A DNA stretch of 64,000 nucleotides from Alteromonas ponticola. GTDB taxonomy: Bacteria; Pseudomonadota; Gammaproteobacteria; Enterobacterales; Alteromonadaceae. This document shows, piece by piece, positions 35,385 through 45,219 of this stretch; positions within the stretch are counted from its first letter, which is position 1, and the number at the start of each line of letters is the position of its first letter. The notes below the pieces were generated by a model. It searched no databases. It was not told the DNA's origin and worked only from the letters and a program-made list of their open reading frames with translations. Location of the stretch: the NCBI RefSeq assembly GCF_012911815.1, contig NZ_JAATNW010000001.1, positions 1 to 64,000 of the forward strand. The letters are read 5' to 3'. A program made the position numbers and the translations under genes.

Positions 35385-38300
35385 CTAATGGTTAGACTTA
35401 ACGCTTAAAAGCATCAATTCACGCAATGCGACAGAAAACTTAGCAAATTCGTGTGTATTGCTTGTTTTAAACTCAGACATCATGTGATACCAACGTTTCA
35501 GAAGCGTTTGATTTTGCTCAATCCAGCTGTTTAAAATTTCATCCGCATCTTTTGCGTCGGGACGCGATTGCAGTAAATTTGCTGTAATCGAACGTTGTTG
35601 CCAGTCAAGCTCTTCACGATAAGATGCTCTGGCCAGTGCTTGCCAGTGATTACTTACCGATTGATTAGTGATTTGCTCTAAGAACCAATGCAGCTCCAGT
35701 TTTGAACCTAACTGGAAGTACAGCTTGGCAATCACTGAGGTATCGTGTGAATCGGCTTCATCAATTTGCGCCAGATCCAGACTCGAGAACATATTGGAGA
35801 AGCTGGCTACTTGATAAGCAATATCCTGCGGCACCCCTTCTTTTGCATAACGCTGGGTCATTTTTTCCAGATACGAATATTCTGCTTCTACCAGGTAGTC
35901 CTGCAGATGACGAGTCAGGTTTTCGAAGGTAGTACGATAACGGTCGATAGACTCCTGAATGCCCAGCGACTTATTACCATGGCGTAAATACCAGCGTGAC
36001 GCTCTGCGCATAATGCGACGACACGCTTCCAGCATTTCCAGTTGCAAATCAGCAGGTACCTGGTTATCTAAATCTTCGATTTTTTCCCAGATGGTTTCGA
36101 TATTAAAAATACCTTTGATGATTGCATAGGCGTTAGCTATTTCATCAACGGTGGCACCGGTTTCTTCCTGCATTCTGAACACAAAGTTCAGGCCCATGTC
36201 ATTAACAATGTTGTTAGTTAACTTGGTGGCGATGATTTCGCTTCTTAGCGGGTGCTCCTGCATCTGCTGGCTGAACTTATCACGAAGCACTTCAGGGAAA
36301 GCGGTGATGAGTAATTTGCCGTGATACGGGTTAGACGTAATTTCAGGAATATCCAGAGACTCTTTCAATACCATTTTGCCGTACGCCGAAAGTACACTCA
36401 GTTCAGGACGTGTAAAGCCTCTGTCAGACGCAACGCGGTCAGATATCTCTTCATCAGTAGGAATAAATTCCAGTTCACGATTTAATAACCCTTCGCGCTC
36501 CAAGCCATGAACAAAGCGTAACTGCTCTTTCAGCAACGAGACACCTGAGCGTTCGGTAATTGAAATAGATTGAGTCTGGCGATAACAGTCCTGCAATACC
36601 AGTTCGGCGACGTCATCAGTCATGTCATAAAGCAAGGCGTTACGCTGCTTTAGTGTCATATCACCATTTGCAACTAGGCTGTTAAGCAAGATTTTGATAT
36701 TGACTTCGTTATCTGAACAGTCAACACCACCCACGTTATCAATGAAGTCGGTATTTACCCGTCCACCATGCGCGGCATACTCAACTCGACCTAGCTGGGT
36801 CAGACCCAGGTTACCCCCCTCGCCTACAATTTTCGCTTTCACATCTTTACCGTTTAAGCGTAAATCGTCATTGGCACGGTCACCCACGTCGGAGTGAGTT
36901 TCTTTGCTGCTCTTGACGTAAGTTCCGATGCCACCATTCCAGAGCAGATCGACTGGCATTTTCAGAATGTTGTGAATAAGCTCATTCGGCGTCATCGTTT
37001 GTTGACGCGTGCCTAACCACTTTTTCATTTCGGCAGTTAACTTAATCGATTTTGCCGAACGGTTAAACACACCACCGCCTGTTGAAATCAGCTTGCTGTC
37101 ATAGTCTTCCCATGACAACGACGGATTTTCAAATAAGCGTTTGCGCTCTTGATAACTGGATTTAGCATCCGGGTCAGGATCGAAGAAGATATGTAAATGG
37201 TTGAACGCGGCAATTAAACGCGTGTGTTCTGACAGCAACATACCATTACCGAATACGTCGCCTGCCATATCACCCACACCAATAGCGGTGAAATCAGTGG
37301 TTTGACAGTTCACGCCCATTTCGCGGAAATGACGTTTAACCGATTCCCAGCCACCGCGGGCGGTAATCCCCATTTTCTTATGGTCGTAGCCAACACTGCC
37401 GCCTGATGCAAAAGCGTCGCCTAACCAGAAATTAAATTCGGCAGAGATACTATTTGCAATATCAGAGAAGGTGGCAGTTCCTTTGTCTGCAGCAACAACC
37501 AGATAAGGATCATCTTCATCAAGACGAACCACATCTTTAGGGGGGACTATTTCACCATTGACAATATTGTCAGTAATATCTAATAAACTTCTTATAAAGG
37601 TGCGGTAACAATTCTGACCTTCTGCCTGAACTGCTGCACGACCTTCGCTGAATGGCAGTTGTTTACAGATAAAGCCACCTTTCGCACCCACTGGCACGAT
37701 CACGGTGTTCTTCACCTGCTGCGCTTTAACCAGCCCGAGGATTTCAGTGCGGAAATCTTCCTGGCGATCTGACCAGCGCAAGCCACCACGGGCGACTTTG
37801 CCACCACGTAAATGCACCCCTTCAACACGGGGGCTATAGACAAAGATTTCAAATTTAGGTAACGGCAGGGGCATATCAGGAATAAGCTCAGGCATCATTT
37901 TAAATGACACATAAGGTTTTTCCATGCCGGCATCGTCCAACTGATAGAAGTTGGTACGTAAGGTTGCCTTCATTAAATCCAGGTAGCGACGGATTATCCG
38001 GTCGTCGTCCAGATTACTCACCCCATCTAACTGCGATTTTATTTCGCTAAGAATGGCTTCCTGTTTCTTCTGATTGCGTTTTTTCTTGGGATTGAAGCGC
38101 TGTTCGAAAAACTCGATTAGCAGCTTGGCAATATCAGGGTAATTAGACAATGTGTTGGCAATGTAATCACGGCTGAATGAGCTACCCGTTTGACGCATGT
38201 ATTTCGCGTACGCACGCAAAATAGTAACCCGTCGCCCGGTCATACCGCCACCCAGGATCAGACGGTTGAATGCATCATCTTCCAGCGTGTTGTACCAGAC

Positions 38301-40223
38301 TTTGGCGAACGCGTCCTGAAACAGTTCCTGCGCTTTTTCCATGTCCATATGCTGACCACTTTTGTGCAGCATGGTGAAATCCATCACCCAGTTGCGCTCA
38401 TTTTCAGAACAGGTAATTTTATAGGGACTCTCGTCTACCACGCGCAGACCAAAATTTTCCAGCATCGGCAAGACGTCAGAAAGATGGATCGGTTCAGCTT
38501 TATGGAATAGCTTAAGTTTTACGATCTGACTGTCTGATTGCTCTTCCTGTGGGCGATAGAACAGCATGTCCAGCGTATGGTTTTCATCCAGCAATTCAAG
38601 CTTCTGAATATCAATCAATGCTGCGCTGGGTAAGTTCTGTTCCATGTAACTACGGGAAAATGCATTGAGATAGCGTTTCTCTAGTGCCTTACCATTTGCC
38701 TCACCGTGTGCTGCAGTGATCGACGAAGCTAGCCTATCGTTCCAGGTTTTCGTCAGTTCGATAATATTTTTCTCAATTTCCTTCACATCGTATTCCGCAT
38801 TGTTGTCATCGACCCGTGCAATGTAGTGTGTTCTTGCATACACAGATTCAGAGAAATAGGTAGTAAATTCGACTTCTTCCTGGGCTCCTAAGGAAGCTTT
38901 CAGTAGCGCCTGCGTGTCTTTACGCAGTTGTGTGTTGTAACGCTCTCTGGGTACGAATACCAGACATGAGAAGAAGCGACCGAAGATATCTTTTCTGATA
39001 AAGAGCTTGGATATGCCGCGCTCCTGCATCTGGAAAATACCTTTTACAATCTGTGCAAGCTCGGCTGACGGGGTTTGCAATAACTCATCACGTGGATAAG
39101 TTTCAATAATATTAACAAAGGCTTTATAGGCGTGAGTTCCCGGCTCGAACCCGGAATGGTCACATACTCGCTTAATTTTCTCGCGCAAGATGGGTAAATC
39201 GATGGCGCTTGAGTTGTAGAATGAAGCCGAATACAGACCCAGGAAACGGTGTTCACCGACAACATGCCCCTCTTTGTCAAATGCCTTGACACCAATGTAA
39301 TCCATGTACGCAGGACGATGGACGCGGGCTCTGGAATTGGTTTTGGTTAAAATAAGCGGGTTACTACTTAACGCTGCGGCGCGTGCGGTAGCAGGTAAGT
39401 TAGAAACCAGGCGTTCACGATCACTGATGGAGTTTTTCATCAGCCCTAAGCTGGAGTCATTCGCCGGTACCCAGCGATGGTCACCTTCGATGGCTTTTAC
39501 ATCATAGTAGCGGTAGCCCATCAGGGTAAAGTTATGGTCGGCTAACCAGTCTAAAAAGGTTTTAGTTTGCTTTTGTTCGTCTGCAGCAACAGGCCAGTTT
39601 AGTTTGTAAGCCTGTTGGATGACTTCGTCAAGTTTTTGTCCCATTGCCTGCCAGTCATTCACTGCAAGCCAGACTTCATCCACCACCGAATGCAATTCTT
39701 TGGTCAGTGTATCAATATCTTTTTTAGCAGTTTGACGGTCAATCTCGATAAACAGGACGGTTTCTTTGGTTATGCCATTACCTGCTTTGCCGGGTTCGAC
39801 AAATTCCGTGATCTTGTTTTCGTTATTGCGCTTCAAGCCGATCGGGCTGTGCAAGAATAAATGCGAGTTAATGCCCATACGGTTGAGCGCCATACGCACA
39901 GAATCAACCAGAAATGGCATATCCTTAACGATGATTTCGACTATAGTGTGACTGGAGTGCCACCCCTGTTTGGCAATTTCAGGATTAAAAACCCGGATGA
40001 AGGGTTCTTTACTATCAAACTTCTCCAGTGCATTCCATAAACTTAATGTTGCACCATATAGATCGCTATCATTGCGGTATTCAAGGTCATCGTTGGAAAT
40101 GTTTTTATATAACAGACGACCAAATTGCTGAACGAGCGATTTTTGCTTCGCGTCCACTTTTTTATCAATAAGTGAATAAACATTGTCTAGCAGTACTGAA
40201 TGCCGCTGAGAGGTGACTGTCAT
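35385..40223 (-). CDS. gdhB: Large NAD-specific glutamate dehydrogenase
   Basis: A 1612-residue enzyme of the L-GDH180 class, which deaminates glutamate to 2-oxoglutarate with NAD+. Domains: a long N-terminal ACT-like regulatory region (to about 700), the central catalytic domain with GGLRWSDRQEDFRTEILGLV and VPVGAKGGFICKQLPF (substrate Lys), the NAD-binding part with GVGDMAGDVFGNGMLLS and VGEGGNLGLTQLGRVEYA, and a helical C-terminal domain. Length matches Pseudomonas and Shewanella homologues (about 1600-1620). It is monocistronic, with terminators on both sides. Family members are allosterically tuned by amino acids, which suits the N-terminal ACT modules. Confidence 0.96.
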   Translation of the reverse strand: MTVTSQRHSVLLDNVYSLIDKKVDAKQKSLVQQFGRLLYKNISNDDLEYRNDSDLYGATLSLWNALEKFDSKEPFIRVFNPEIAKQGWHSSHTIVEIIVKDMPFLVDSVRMALNRMGINSHLFLHSPIGLKRNNENKITEFVEPGKAGNGITKETVLFIEIDRQTAKKDIDTLTKELHSVVDEVWLAVNDWQAMGQKLDEVIQQAYKLNWPVAADEQKQTKTFLDWLADHNFTLMGYRYYDVKAIEGDHRWVPANDSSLGLMKNSISDRERLVSNLPATARAAALSSNPLILTKTNSRARVHRPAYMDYIGVKAFDKEGHVVGEHRFLGLYSASFYNSSAIDLPILREKIKRVCDHSGFEPGTHAYKAFVNIIETYPRDELLQTPSAELAQIVKGIFQMQERGISKLFIRKDIFGRFFSCLVFVPRERYNTQLRKDTQALLKASLGAQEEVEFTTYFSESVYARTHYIARVDDNNAEYDVKEIEKNIIELTKTWNDRLASSITAAHGEANGKALEKRYLNAFSRSYMEQNLPSAALIDIQKLELLDENHTLDMLFYRPQEEQSDSQIVKLKLFHKAEPIHLSDVLPMLENFGLRVVDESPYKITCSENERNWVMDFTMLHKSGQHMDMEKAQELFQDAFAKVWYNTLEDDAFNRLILGGGMTGRRVTILRAYAKYMRQTGSSFSRDYIANTLSNYPDIAKLLIEFFEQRFNPKKKRNQKKQEAILSEIKSQLDGVSNLDDDRIIRRYLDLMKATLRTNFYQLDDAGMEKPYVSFKMMPELIPDMPLPLPKFEIFVYSPRVEGVHLRGGKVARGGLRWSDRQEDFRTEILGLVKAQQVKNTVIVPVGAKGGFICKQLPFSEGRAAVQAEGQNCYRTFIRSLLDITDNIVNGEIVPPKDVVRLDEDDPYLVVAADKGTATFSDIANSISAEFNFWLGDAFASGGSVGYDHKKMGITARGGWESVKRHFREMGVNCQTTDFTAIGVGDMAGDVFGNGMLLSEHTRLIAAFNHLHIFFDPDPDAKSSYQERKRLFENPSLSWEDYDSKLISTGGGVFNRSAKSIKLTAEMKKWLGTRQQTMTPNELIHNILKMPVDLLWNGGIGTYVKSSKETHSDVGDRANDDLRLNGKDVKAKIVGEGGNLGLTQLGRVEYAAHGGRVNTDFIDNVGGVDCSDNEVNIKILLNSLVANGDMTLKQRNALLYDMTDDVAELVLQDCYRQTQSISITERSGVSLLKEQLRFVHGLEREGLLNRELEFIPTDEEISDRVASDRGFTRPELSVLSAYGKMVLKESLDIPEITSNPYHGKLLITAFPEVLRDKFSQQMQEHPLRSEIIATKLTNNIVNDMGLNFVFRMQEETGATVDEIANAYAIIKGIFNIETIWEKIEDLDNQVPADLQLEMLEACRRIMRRASRWYLRHGNKSLGIQESIDRYRTTFENLTRHLQDYLVEAEYSYLEKMTQRYAKEGVPQDIAYQVASFSNMFSSLDLAQIDEADSHDTSVIAKLYFQLGSKLELHWFLEQITNQSVSNHWQALARASYREELDWQQRSITANLLQSRPDAKDADEILNSWIEQNQTLLKRWYHMMSEFKTSNTHEFAKFSVALRELMLLSVKSNH

Positions 40224-40350
40224 GTATAAACCTTTTTGTTGTCGTAAGTGCAGAGTATCACTAGCTATTTTCGCTAAATATTAGCGTTAATGAAAGCCTT
40301 ATTTAACGTCATTTTAACAGCATAGATAAGTATGCAGAATTAACCTATAA

Positions 40351-40373
40351 AAAAGGGCCTGATTGGCCCTTTT
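40351..40373 (-). terminator. Intrinsic terminator of the RND/MMPL cassette
   Basis: AAAAGGGCC (40351-40359), loop TGATT, GGCCCTTTT (40365-40373), followed on the minus strand by TT. It closes the four-gene DUF1302-to-RND unit. Confidence 0.85.
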
Positions 40374-40403
40374 CTGCTTAGCTATGCAAAAATAATTTAA
40401 CGA

Positions 40404-42725
40404 TTATAGCTCATTTCGTTTGTACCAAAGAAGTCTGGCCAGTGCGGGTAATACGATTATTGCGCCTAACATGTTCACTAGGAACATAAATGTAAGCAGT
40501 ATACCCATATCCATCTGGAACTTTAACGTCGAGAAGACCCAGGTACTTACACCTATTGCTAGCGTGATACCGGTGAACAACACCGCGCTTCCACGCTCTT
40601 TCAACGCTGCCAGGTAAGCTGCTTGAACAGTGTCACCCTGCTTCAGACGACGGCTCATGGTGGATAAGATATAAATACCATAATCAACACCGATACCTAC
40701 ACCTAGCGCAATGACCGGTAGCGTAGAAACGGTCAACCCGATTTCAAGAAATGTCATCAATGCCTGCGCTAAAACCGACACCACGTAAAGAGGTATTACC
40801 ACAGATAGCGTTGCACGTAGTGAACGGAAACTGAGTAAACAAAGCAAAATCACCGCACCGAAAACGTATGCCATCATCGGCATTTGCGCGCTTTTTACCG
40901 CCTCATTAGTAGCAGCCATGACGCCAACCGGGCCAGAGGCCAGGCTAAACTTCATATCGTCTGTTTCATAGTCCTGACGATAGGTTTTAACAGCATCGAC
41001 AACCCGTGAAATGGTTTCGGCTTTATGATCTTGCATAAATAAAATAACGGGCATAACCGAGCAGTTGCCATTTAGCAGCCCGGAGGTCGTAGGAATACGT
41101 GAAATAGCCTGCACCAGCGTTTGTTGGTTGCGAGGTAGAACTTGCCATTTAACGTTGCCTTCGTTATATCCCGCATTAACCACTTTGGCCACAGATGCCA
41201 AGGACACCGTCGACTGCACTCCTTCGACGTTTTCCATCTTCCATTGAAAATCATCAATAGCTTTCATTACCGTGTGCGAAGTACATGCTTCAGGAGAGGT
41301 CTCCACTAAAACCGAAAGATAGTCGACGGTGACTTCATATTTGTCAGTGATTAAAAACGTATCCTGATTGTAGCGAGACGATTCATGCAAGGCAGGTGCG
41401 CCAGCATGCAAATCACCAATTTTCATCTTCTGTGACTGATAGAAGCCAAAGCCGAATAACAGCGCTGTAATTACCAGAATGATCGGCGCAGCCTTCTTAT
41501 GCGAGCAGCTAGCTACGATATTCCAGAATCTACTGGATTTCTCTTCTTTACCGGCAAATTTCTCGACATACTTTTTATCGAACGTTAAGAAGCTCATCAA
41601 CACGGGTAACAGAATAAGGTTGGTCAAAATGATGACCGCTACACCCATACTGGCAGTAATAGCCAACTCGCGGATTATACCAATGTCGATTACCAGCAAC
41701 GTCATAAAGCCAACAGTATCAGATAACAGCGCTATACCACCGGGTACCAACAAGGTACGGAATGCGCTCATGGCAGCATGTTTAGCACCAGCTCCGTTAA
41801 CCGCCTTCTTTTCCACCGCATTGATCATTTGTACGCCGTGGCTGACACCGATAGCGAAGACCAGGAAAGGCACCAGAATGGACATCGGATCCATGCCAAA
41901 TCCCATAAGGGAAAGTAAGCCAAGCTGCCAGACAACTGCAATTATTGAGCAAAGCAGTGGCAGGATAGTCAACATGATGTTTCGAGAGAAGAAATACACC
42001 ATGATGGCTGTAATAGCTAAAGCAATGGCAAAAAACAACAATACATCTTTTGCCCCATCCGCGACATCGCCAATCATTTTGGAAAAGCCGATGATATGAA
42101 TCGAAATCTCTTCAGAGCTGAACTGGTTGCGCAGTTTCTCTTCTAATTCGCTGGCAAACTTTAATGTGTCTAATTGCTCACCGGTTTGTGGGTCTAGCTC
42201 TAATAGTTGTGCCGTTACCATGGCGCAACTGTAATCGCTGGACACCTGACGACCAACAATATTGGCTTTTTCAACATTAGCCGCAACCAGTTGTAATGCT
42301 TCCGGAGAGGTGGAATCAAAGTCTGCGGGAATTACGGGGCCGCCTGCAAAGCCGCCCTCAACGATCTCGGTGAATCGTGTAGAAGGCGAAAACAGCGAAA
42401 CGACGAGAGCCCGATTTACGCCATTGATAAAAAACAGTTGGTCGTGGACATTTTTAAGGGTATCAAAGAAATTCTGGTTGTAGATGTTGCCCTGTTTATC
42501 ACATACCGAAACCAGAACACTGTTAGCACCGCCAAAATCGTTGCGATACTTCATGTAGGTTTGCATATATTCATGATTGAGCGGTATGTTTTTCTCGAAA
42601 CCCGCATCGAGGCGCATTTGTGACGATTGATAACCTAAAAACAAGGTGGCCAGAACAAACAGGAAGACGACAACTTTACGATTCCCAAATACAATGCGTT
42701 CTGCTAAATGAGTGATACTTGACAT
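40404..42725 (-). CDS. RND/MMPL-superfamily membrane transporter
   Basis: A 773-residue inner-membrane protein with about 12 transmembrane helices in two similar halves. Each half has one helix, a periplasmic loop (about 40-220 and 430-600) and a five-helix sterol-sensing-like bundle, for example LPLLCSIIAVVWQLGLLSLM and LGVGIGVDYGIYILSTMSRR. The start SQMRLDAGFEKNIPLNHEY is typical of the group annotated as RND transporters of lipids or hydrophobic compounds. The last gene of a cassette with YCF48-like, DUF1329 and DUF1302 genes, it starts 8 bp after the YCF48-like stop. Substrate unknown; a hydrophobic molecule moved between membranes is the favoured inference. Confidence 0.88.
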   Translation of the reverse strand: MSSITHLAERIVFGNRKVVVFLFVLATLFLGYQSSQMRLDAGFEKNIPLNHEYMQTYMKYRNDFGGANSVLVSVCDKQGNIYNQNFFDTLKNVHDQLFFINGVNRALVVSLFSPSTRFTEIVEGGFAGGPVIPADFDSTSPEALQLVAANVEKANIVGRQVSSDYSCAMVTAQLLELDPQTGEQLDTLKFASELEEKLRNQFSSEEISIHIIGFSKMIGDVADGAKDVLLFFAIALAITAIMVYFFSRNIMLTILPLLCSIIAVVWQLGLLSLMGFGMDPMSILVPFLVFAIGVSHGVQMINAVEKKAVNGAGAKHAAMSAFRTLLVPGGIALLSDTVGFMTLLVIDIGIIRELAITASMGVAVIILTNLILLPVLMSFLTFDKKYVEKFAGKEEKSSRFWNIVASCSHKKAAPIILVITALLFGFGFYQSQKMKIGDLHAGAPALHESSRYNQDTFLITDKYEVTVDYLSVLVETSPEACTSHTVMKAIDDFQWKMENVEGVQSTVSLASVAKVVNAGYNEGNVKWQVLPRNQQTLVQAISRIPTTSGLLNGNCSVMPVILFMQDHKAETISRVVDAVKTYRQDYETDDMKFSLASGPVGVMAATNEAVKSAQMPMMAYVFGAVILLCLLSFRSLRATLSVVIPLYVVSVLAQALMTFLEIGLTVSTLPVIALGVGIGVDYGIYILSTMSRRLKQGDTVQAAYLAALKERGSAVLFTGITLAIGVSTWVFSTLKFQMDMGILLTFMFLVNMLGAIIVLPALARLLWYKRNEL

Positions 42726-42733
42726 GTAGCTTG

Positions 42734-43768
42734 CTAGTCCAAATTAAGTTTTTTGATGCCGTTAGCGCTGACACCAATTATTTTGTTGTTAAATCTTACA
42801 GCGTTTAAAACCGCGGCTTTATCGTCCAACTGCTGGACTGACACTTCCTTGGGCCGCTCACACTGATAGAGTGGCGTGTATGGAGTGCTGGTGCTATCAG
42901 GTAACGGGCGACTGAGTGTCACCAACATGCCGTTATTACCCAACGCAGTAATGCTTTCGTCTGAAAGCGGGAAAAGTGCGTTTAAGGTGCTGGGCGCACA
43001 GGTGCTGACATAGCTCCACACCCCCTGCTCTTTCATTTTAAAAATGTTGCCTCGTAATCCAACAGCGACAACGGTATCGCCACTTAATGGCCGGATATCA
43101 AAAAACGATCCTGTGTAATCAACATCGTAGCGATTCCAGCTTCTGCCCTTGTCGTTGCTGTAAGCTAACAGGCCCGCTTCGCCAGCCATGTACAGCGTGT
43201 CACCATCAAGGGTAACGTGATTTATGTGAGGAAGAATGGAGTTTAATTCTTGCTGATAAAAGTCTTCGTCTTCTGCTTTTACCTGTTCGAGGTAGGCCTG
43301 ATCATCGGCACTGAGCAATGTCGGATGACGCTCTGACTTCCAATTATTACCGCCATCAGTGGTACGGTAAAACAAGCCATAGGCACCGACCGCAATGCCA
43401 TGTTGGTCATCAAAAAACAACACGTCTAAAAATGGCCGTTCGATGTCAGGGTTGTACAGCTGTTGTTGCCAGGTGACACCTTTATCGGCTGAATGCAAAA
43501 TGATGGCATCGTGCCCAACCGCCCACACATTATCATTAACGATATCGACTGCCGTCAGGGTGGAATGGGTAGGTACACGTTGCTGTGTAAATGTCTCACC
43601 ATCATCTGACGTTAATATATGGCCGCGTTCGCCTACAATTACCAAATAATCTGTTGCGACAACATCAAGTAAAACAGACTGCTTTACCAGTGGTGCCATA
43701 AATGCTTGTTCTGCATTGGCGGAAAAACCAGCACAAGCTAAGGCCATAGCCAAAAAGGCTTTTTTCAT
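42734..43768 (-). CDS. YCF48-like exported beta-propeller protein
   Basis: A 344-residue exported protein. ATG 43768 is chosen because it opens a signal peptide (MKKAFLAMALACAGFSANA); the earlier in-frame ATG adds 14 unlikely residues. The body contains Asp-box/BNR-like repeats: SDDGETFTQQ, SADKGVTWQQ, TTDGGNNWKS and SNDKGRSWNR, as in YCF48-type propellers. In cyanobacteria YCF48 aids photosystem II assembly; bacterial relatives beside RND transporters have no settled role. It sits between DUF1329 and the RND gene, after a hairpin that may lower its transcription. Confidence 0.85.
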   Translation of the reverse strand: MKKAFLAMALACAGFSANAEQAFMAPLVKQSVLLDVVATDYLVIVGERGHILTSDDGETFTQQRVPTHSTLTAVDIVNDNVWAVGHDAIILHSADKGVTWQQQLYNPDIERPFLDVLFFDDQHGIAVGAYGLFYRTTDGGNNWKSERHPTLLSADDQAYLEQVKAEDEDFYQQELNSILPHINHVTLDGDTLYMAGEAGLLAYSNDKGRSWNRYDVDYTGSFFDIRPLSGDTVVAVGLRGNIFKMKEQGVWSYVSTCAPSTLNALFPLSDESITALGNNGMLVTLSRPLPDSTSTPYTPLYQCERPKEVSVQQLDDKAAVLNAVRFNNKIIGVSANGIKKLNLD

Positions 43769-43810
43769 AAGTAACAAGTAACCCTTTTTTATTTCAATAG
43801 CTCTAAACAA

Positions 43811-43835
43811 AAACGGTTGGCAAAGCCAACCGTTT
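43811..43835 (-). terminator. Intercistronic terminator-like hairpin between DUF1329 and YCF48-like genes
   Basis: Minus-strand transcripts from DUF1302/DUF1329 meet a perfect 10-bp stem (AAACGGTTGG and CCAACCGTTT, loop CAAAG). On the minus strand it reads into TTTTTGTTT, so partial termination inside the cassette is likely. Confidence 0.7.
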
Positions 43836-43843
43836 AAACTCGA

Positions 43844-45208
43844 TTAGCGCATCCCTTCACGCCGAAGTGCTTGCGGCGTAAATTCTACTTCTCGTGGACG
43901 AATAGAAAAATCATACATTTTCTCTTCGTTGTCTAACCCAATCGCTAAATAGCGACGAGAGTTCAAATCATGGTACACATCAAGTGTTGACCAATGGGTT
44001 GGTACTTCATAATAGTTGATACCGTAAGCAAACGCGACCCGATATAGTTCGCCGCGGTTGTCATACATATCAGCTACCTGTACTTGCCAGCTGTCTTCGT
44101 CAATAAAGAAGACGCGTTTTTGGTAAACATGACGGAAACCATCTTTGAGTGTAGCTTCAACTACCCACACACGGTGTTTTTCCCAACGAGTAAGATCAGG
44201 ATTGATGTGGTTCGGTGTTAAAATGTCGCTATACGAAACGTCTTTACTATGTAACTGATAGTTGTTGTACGCAACGTAGAGTTCTTTTTTACCCTTCAGC
44301 TCCCAGTCATAACGGTTTGGTGAGCCGTTGAACATATCAAAGTCATCAGTTGTACGCAGGCCGTCGGCCGCGGTTCCTGGTGTGTCGTAAGCAATGTTTG
44401 GTGCTAAACGAACACGTCTTTGTCCCGTGTTGTATGTCCATGCTTTACGCGGTTCTTTAACCTGATCAACGGTTTCATGAACAAGCAACGCAGTACCTGC
44501 CAGACGCGCTGGTTCGGTTACTTTTTGTTTAAACATAAACAAAATGTTGTCTTCAAGCAGTTGTTCCGGCGTCGCATTTGGCTCGCTGTACTTTAACAGT
44601 AACTGTTCATCAAAGCCGATCACGTTGTAACTACCTGAAGAAGTGACGGCCGCCTGACCGCCAGCACGTTCAACCGCCTCACCACGATAGCGAAGAATGT
44701 GATTCCAGATAACTTCCAGTCCATTCTCAGGGATGGGGAAAGGAATACCGACAGCCGCACCTTTGATGCCGTTACCGCCATCTAAAAGTTCTGCGCGGGT
44801 CGCATTTGCCCTGGTTGCATCATAGACCGCTTGCGGATTAGATGCCGTTCTACGGGTTTCGTAGACAGGCATTTTGAACGTATCTGGATAGGTTTCAAAT
44901 AACTTGATCTGTCCAGCAGTTAAATTATCCGCATATTCTTTATAATTGTCGGCAGTAATTTCAAATTTTACTTTATCACCCTCGAACGGATCAGGATGGT
45001 GGTCACCCACACTGTATCCCGCAGGCGCTTTGGTTATACCACCGTCCCACGCAGGAATACTGCCATCAGCGTTTGCCGCTTTTTCTGCACCTAGAGGTGT
45101 AAGACTATCACCTAGTTTTTTAGCCTCACTTTCAGACACTTTAGCTAGCGCACTGCTGCCGATAGCGAGCGACATTGCAGCCGCAATTAAACCAACTTTT
45201 TTAATCAT
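43844..45208 (-). CDS. DUF1329 family exported protein (LolA-like superfamily)
   Basis: A 454-residue exported protein. The start is put at ATG 45208 (MIKKVGLIAAAMSLAIG) because GAGG lies 8 nt upstream; GTG 45217 is also possible. Signal cleavage is likely after SALA. Family-like marks include SESEAKKLGDSLTPLGAEKA, NADGSIPAWDGGITK, WTYNTGQRRVRLAP, NPDLTRWEKHRVWVVEA and the final TPQALRREGMR. I recall DUF1329 as related to the LolA/LolB lipoprotein-carrier fold and usually encoded beside DUF1302, as here (11 bp apart). It may bind a lipid or hydrophobic ligand in the periplasm; that is inference. Confidence 0.88.
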   Translation of the reverse strand: MIKKVGLIAAAMSLAIGSSALAKVSESEAKKLGDSLTPLGAEKAANADGSIPAWDGGITKAPAGYSVGDHHPDPFEGDKVKFEITADNYKEYADNLTAGQIKLFETYPDTFKMPVYETRRTASNPQAVYDATRANATRAELLDGGNGIKGAAVGIPFPIPENGLEVIWNHILRYRGEAVERAGGQAAVTSSGSYNVIGFDEQLLLKYSEPNATPEQLLEDNILFMFKQKVTEPARLAGTALLVHETVDQVKEPRKAWTYNTGQRRVRLAPNIAYDTPGTAADGLRTTDDFDMFNGSPNRYDWELKGKKELYVAYNNYQLHSKDVSYSDILTPNHINPDLTRWEKHRVWVVEATLKDGFRHVYQKRVFFIDEDSWQVQVADMYDNRGELYRVAFAYGINYYEVPTHWSTLDVYHDLNSRRYLAIGLDNEEKMYDFSIRPREVEFTPQALRREGMR

Positions 45209-45219
45209 CTTAGACACCT

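Noticed and set aside
36694..38510. Antisense open frames inside the glutamate dehydrogenase gene.
   Set aside because: They are shadows of the long coding frame on the other strand without start signals or protein features.
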